A DNA stretch of 7,566 nt from an uncultured Victivallales bacterium (GTDB taxonomy: Bacteria > Verrucomicrobiota > Lentisphaeria > Oligosphaerales > JAFGRS01), in NCBI GenBank assembly GCA_903834675.1, contig CAILKC010000233.1, positions 1 through 7,566 of the forward strand. Direction: 5' to 3'. Each line of letters opens with the position of its first letter. Position 1 is the first letter of the stretch. The translations under genes were made by a program, and so were the position numbers. The notes beneath the pieces were generated by a model. The model was given only the letters and a program-made list of their open reading frames with translations, searched no databases and had not been told where the DNA came from. This document shows positions 4,441 through 7,566 of this stretch, piece after piece.

Positions 4441-7400
4441 CCCTGCAGTGACAGGCTCTCCAGCCGGGCGGAACCGCCTTCCAGCGGAGTGATCGTGGCC
4501 CTGATCTTGATGGCCTTTGAGGCCGGATTGGCGGGGGTGCCAGTCAGGCTCAGCACCGCGCTCGTACCGGCCCGCTTGCCCTTGACGACGTAGGCATGGG
4601 TCACCCCATTGGAGAGCCGTAGCGCCGCCGTCCCGACGACGGTCCGCCCGGCCTGGTCGAGGACGAACCGCAGGGTCCAGGCGCCAACCATGCCCGTCGG
4701 CGCCTCCAGGACGCAGTGGGGCACCACCGAGCGGAGCGTCTCGGCGCCCACCTTTCCCTTCACGCTGGCGGAGCCGGTCAACTGCCGGGTGAGCGGGTTG
4801 AGCGCTACCGTCAGCGTCACCTCAACCCTCGCGGTCGCGACGTTTCCCCTGGAGTTGAGCTTGAGCACGACGCTGCCGGACGTGCCCTTGGCGCTGCCTC
4901 TCACCACCAGCGGCAGCGTCACCGGTGCCGGAGTCGCCGGCAGTTCGAGGCTGCCCTCGCCGGTGATTCTGCCTCGGCTGTCATGGGTGATGTCCAGGGT
5001 GAGGAACGCGGTCCCCAGCGCGGTCTCGTAGTGGCCGGTGAAGTCCCACAACCCGTCGCCCGCAGCCACCGCGGCGGCGCCCATGGTGACGACGAAAGTC
5101 CCCTCGGGCTCAGCCAGAGAGGCTTTGCGGAAGGTGGCGGTGAGGTCGAGGTCCGCCAAAACTGTGGGAAGCACGCGGCGGGGGTCGGTCGAGTTGTCGT
5201 CGCTCCAGTGGTCGAAGAGGTAGTCCGCCTCGGCCACGGCGGTCACGGCGGTGGAGCTTTCGCCGTGGGCGACGGTCTGCACGGCGGCGCCCTCGAGGCG
5301 ACCGTGGTCGGCGGCAAAGAAGCGCACCGTGTAGGTCGTCCGGACCACCAGCGCCCGGTTGGCGGCCAGGGAGTGCGGCGCTGCGGGCGCGGGGAGGGTC
5401 AGGTCGGCGGGGTTGCTGGCCGCGTCGCGGACGCTGCCGCCGTTCAGGGCCAGCGCCGTGGGGCCCGCGGTATCGAGATCGGGGCTCGCCTCCGCGGCTG
5501 CCACGGGGTAGCGGAAAGTGAGTGTCGAGGTGCCGCTGCCGCTGACGTACACGGCGACCGCGTCGGTCACCCCGGTTTCGAGAGTGAGGCTTGGGGCGCC
5601 AGTGACCGTCACGGTCTCACTGAAGGTCACGCTGATGTCGAGGTTCGCCCCGGCGCCGTAGGTGCCGTCGGGGGTGGTGCTGTCGACATTCGTGATGTAT
5701 GGCGGTGTGATGTCCGCCGGGGCCGTGCCAAACACTTCCGCATGCACCGCTGCCACCACGGGACTGGCGTAGAAACTCCGCCAGATGGTGCCATTGGCCT
5801 GGTTTGCCAGCGCCAGGAGAAGCATGCCTTGATCCAAGGCCGTGAAGCGGTTGCTGGCTTGGCCGCTGAGCACATTCACCGAGGCGCGGAATCCATGGTC
5901 CGCCGAGAAGCACCCCGGGAAGGCCTCCTGCAGATAGGCGAGCACGTCGATGGCGCGGTTGGCGTGGCTGGAAACCAGAGCCAGGCCCAGCGCTCCGGGC
6001 ACGATCAGCCCGTCGTCGGGGTCGTTGTTGGGGTCGCCGCTGGCCCGCGGCGGCGCGCCGCGTTCGAGGTAGCCCTGGTCGCCGGGACCGAAGCCGTCCG
6101 AGACGCCGAAGGCCACCCGGTCGTGGTTGGTGGCGTAGCGCACCTGAGCCGCCACGGCGGCGGCGATGGTGTCGGCGCCGTAGGAGGTCTCCATCTCCCG
6201 CACGAATTGCGCCGGCAGCAGGTAGGTGAACAGCGACCCGTCGTAGGCCACGCGGCCCACCGTGATGCCGTCATACTCGCCTGGGGTCTGCTGCAGCGCC
6301 GCCAGGCTGGCGGCGAACTCCGCCGCGGCGAACCCGGTGGAGCCGTTCAGGCGTGCCAGACAGCGCGCGACCAGGTTGATGATGCGATTCTCGTTCGAGT
6401 AGATGTCCGCCCAGGTGCCGCCCTTGGGGTCGTTCGGCCCGCCCCAGTTGAAACGGTGCGTGGCCGGGTCATACCAGGCCATGAAGTCCATCGGCGCCAG
6501 GATCGCCGCGCACTGCGCCGAGAGCGCCGCCGCGTCGGCCAGGTGCGGATGCGTGTCGCAGAAGCCCTGTAAGGTCAGCAGTGACGCCGCCAGCCAGGCG
6601 TTGTCCACGCTGGGCACCTCGTGGTTGTAGTCCCCAGCGCCCACGCGCGGCGTCGGGTTCAGCCAGTAGCCCCGATAGAACAGCGCATGCTGGTAGGTAT
6701 CCGTCTCGCTGGCCTGCCAGACCGCGAGTTGATCGAGGGTTGCGGACAGCGCCCTGGCGGCCTGCTCCCAGGTTGGCGACCAGTCGGCGCGGTAGTCATA
6801 GGCGCAGAGGTGCGAGAGCAGGTAGAAACCGATCTCGGCCGGGTTGCAGTAATCGCCGCCGGCCAGGCTTTCCGACCACCAACTCCAGGGTAGGGCGTTG
6901 TCGGTGGAGCGCTCTGCACTCAGGCTGGCGTAGGTGAGCCGCGCCAGTTCGTCGAGGAAGTCCGCCGGCGCCACCGGCAGCACCTCGCCGACCAGGTTGA
7001 TGACGAAGGGATCGTTAGCCGCGTCGTTGCTGCGGATCTCGAGGCTCTCGCGGAAGCGGCCCAGCGCCGCGGGGCTGAGGGTGATCGTGAGGTCGACCTC
7101 GCCGCCCGGCGGGAGGGTCAGACTGCCGCCGCTGGTCACGGTGAAAGGTGCGGGGGCCGCCATCGGTTCGACCACTTCCAGAGCGACATTCCCATCGTTG
7201 CGCAAGACAAGCCCCCGCGAGGCCCCCGCTCCCGGTCGGCGGCAGCTCCCGAAGTCGAGGGCCGGACCGCCGTTGTCGATGGCGCTGCCGTCGACGAGAA
7301 CGGTCAGAGCCGCATACCGGACCGTGGTCTCTGCGTCAGGGGTCGCGGGCGCCGCCTCGCGGTGGCCGACATTGTCTATCGCCACGGAGTAGAAGCGGAA

Positions 7401-7566
7401 CGTGCCCCCAAGCCAGCCGTGGTAGGTCTCCTGGGTGAGCGTCGTGTCCGCCAGCCAGAGCTCGTAGGCTGCGCCATCCACGGAAACGTAGATGTCATAG
7501 CCACGAATGCCCGAGCCGCCACCGTTGCTGCCCTGCCAGGTAACGGTGAAGTCGTTGCTGGCCGTA
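4416..7566 (-). CDS. Giant secreted multidomain protein with GH144/PF10091-like (alpha/alpha)6 glucanase domain, 5' end outside window
   Basis: At least 1,049 residues are encoded and the frame is still open at the right edge, so signal peptide and start are missing. A GTG at 7481 lies inside a domain and is not a start. Order from the N side: the end of an FN3-like domain (to about 7341; SGIRGYDIYVS, FYSVAIDNVGHREAAP); an ASH / choice-of-anchor-D Ig-like domain (about 6978-7313; LRNDGN, IRSNDAANDPF); an (alpha/alpha)6 glucanase-like domain (about 5727-6968); a SwmB-like Ig repeat (about 5343-5714; ending GGSVRDAASNPADLTLP); an InlB-type B-repeat (about 5127-5336; FDHWSDDNSTDPR); and a beta-rich C-terminal region (4419-5099) of two similar modules. 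The enzyme domain shows PAEIGFYLLS, VPSVDNAWLAASLLTL, YSNENRIINLVARCLARLNG, YDGSLFTYLLP and ALDQGMLLLALANQANGTIW, as in GH144 beta-1,2-glucanases and the PF10091 family. Activity, and the candidate acidic residues in SVDN and SNENR, are inferred. It is probably extracellular. Confidence 0.88.
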   Translation of the reverse strand, partial: TASNDFTVTWQGSNGGGSGIRGYDIYVSVDGAAYELWLADTTLTQETYHGWLGGTFRFYSVAIDNVGHREAAPATPDAETTVRYAALTVLVDGSAIDNGGPALDFGSCRRPGAGASRGLVLRNDGNVALEVVEPMAAPAPFTVTSGGSLTLPPGGEVDLTITLSPAALGRFRESLEIRSNDAANDPFVINLVGEVLPVAPADFLDELARLTYASLSAERSTDNALPWSWWSESLAGGDYCNPAEIGFYLLSHLCAYDYRADWSPTWEQAARALSATLDQLAVWQASETDTYQHALFYRGYWLNPTPRVGAGDYNHEVPSVDNAWLAASLLTLQGFCDTHPHLADAAALSAQCAAILAPMDFMAWYDPATHRFNWGGPNDPKGGTWADIYSNENRIINLVARCLARLNGSTGFAAAEFAASLAALQQTPGEYDGITVGRVAYDGSLFTYLLPAQFVREMETSYGADTIAAAVAAQVRYATNHDRVAFGVSDGFGPGDQGYLERGAPPRASGDPNNDPDDGLIVPGALGLALVSSHANRAIDVLAYLQEAFPGCFSADHGFRASVNVLSGQASNRFTALDQGMLLLALANQANGTIWRSFYASPVVAAVHAEVFGTAPADITPPYITNVDSTTPDGTYGAGANLDISVTFSETVTVTGAPSLTLETGVTDAVAVYVSGSGTSTLTFRYPVAAAEASPDLDTAGPTALALNGGSVRDAASNPADLTLPAPAAPHSLAANRALVVRTTYTVRFFAADHGRLEGAAVQTVAHGESSTAVTAVAEADYLFDHWSDDNSTDPRRVLPTVLADLDLTATFRKASLAEPEGTFVVTMGAAAVAAGDGLWDFTGHYETALGTAFLTLDITHDSRGRITGEGSLELPATPAPVTLPLVVRGSAKGTSGSVVLKLNSRGNVATARVEVTLTVALNPLTRQLTGSASVKGKVGAETLRSVVPHCVLEAPTGMVGAWTLRFVLDQAGRTVVGTAALRLSNGVTHAYVVKGKRAGTSAVLSLTGTPANPASKAIKIRATITPLEGGSARLESLSLQGYGQSLRW
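4419..5099 (-). other. Tandem C-terminal beta module of the giant protein, ending YGQSLRW
   Basis: The last 227 residues contain two alignable modules. Module A (about 4743-5051) opens WDFTGHY and includes VRGSAKGTSGSVVLKLN, then ATARVEVTLTV and an LTGSASVKGK end. Module B (about 4425-4680) opens GAWTLRFVLD and includes VVKGKRAGTSAVLSLTG, then KAIKIRATITP and an LESLSLQGYGQ end. The parallel K/RGxxxGTS and alternating-strand pattern points to duplication of one beta-sandwich-like unit. It has no name I recognise. Its place at the extreme C terminus of an exported protein would suit a cell-surface retention or sorting module, which is inference. Confidence 0.5.

Noticed and set aside
4716..6572. 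Long open frame of 618 codons on the + strand opposite the giant protein gene
   Set aside because: Its translation is Gly/His/Arg/Val-rich with no domain, and it lies wholly antisense to a clear multidomain protein. GC-rich genes often leave such open antisense frames.
7479..7481. GTG as the true start of the giant - strand gene
   Set aside because: The frame stays open to the window edge, and the upstream codons (TWQGSNGGGSGIRGYDIYVS) complete an FN3-like domain, so the gene begins outside the window.

Overview
This is a GC-rich bacterial window of 7,566 bases holding five protein-coding genes. Four lie in a row on the + strand and one very large gene on the - strand runs off the right edge. 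No rRNA, tRNA, CRISPR array, transposase or integrase was seen. The organism cannot be named from this window. A DUF6941-type protein, pseudopilins with no glycine before the processing site, and a giant secreted protein built of FN3, Ig-like and InlB-type repeats around a glucanase-like domain suggest the PVC group (Verrucomicrobiota, Lentisphaerota, Kiritimatiellota, Planctomycetota) or a similar environmental lineage. That placement is inference from protein style.

Layout. Bases 1-270 hold no convincing gene but contain a pyrimidine-rich tract of degenerate 8-base repeats. Bases 271-735 encode a small DUF6941-like protein. It is followed after 7 bases by gspF (743-1945, inner-membrane platform protein) and then gspG (2002-2427, major pseudopilin), each with a visible ribosome binding site. 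GC-rich hairpins without T tracts sit just after gspF and just after gspG. Next comes a second, GspH-like pseudopilin. Its prepilin signal begins at 2732, but no start codon lies in frame near it. The preceding 200 bases instead hold two copies of a palindromic repeat. After a 206-base gap comes a 317-residue membrane protein with an HELCH metallopeptidase motif (3487-4440). Its 3' end overlaps by 25 bases the convergent gene for the giant surface or secreted protein (4416 to beyond 7566).

How the genes may work together. GspF, GspG and the GspH-like protein are parts of a type II secretion or related type IV filament machine. Its ATPase, secretin and minor pseudopilins are not in the window. 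The giant - strand protein looks like an exported carbohydrate-active enzyme with an (alpha/alpha)6 glucanase-like domain of the GH144 / PF10091 style. It could be a cargo of such a machine, but only their closeness suggests this. The membrane metallopeptidase has no assigned partner. The most unusual points are the repeat-derived 5' region of the GspH-like gene, the palindromic repeats themselves, and the tandem C-terminal module of the giant protein.
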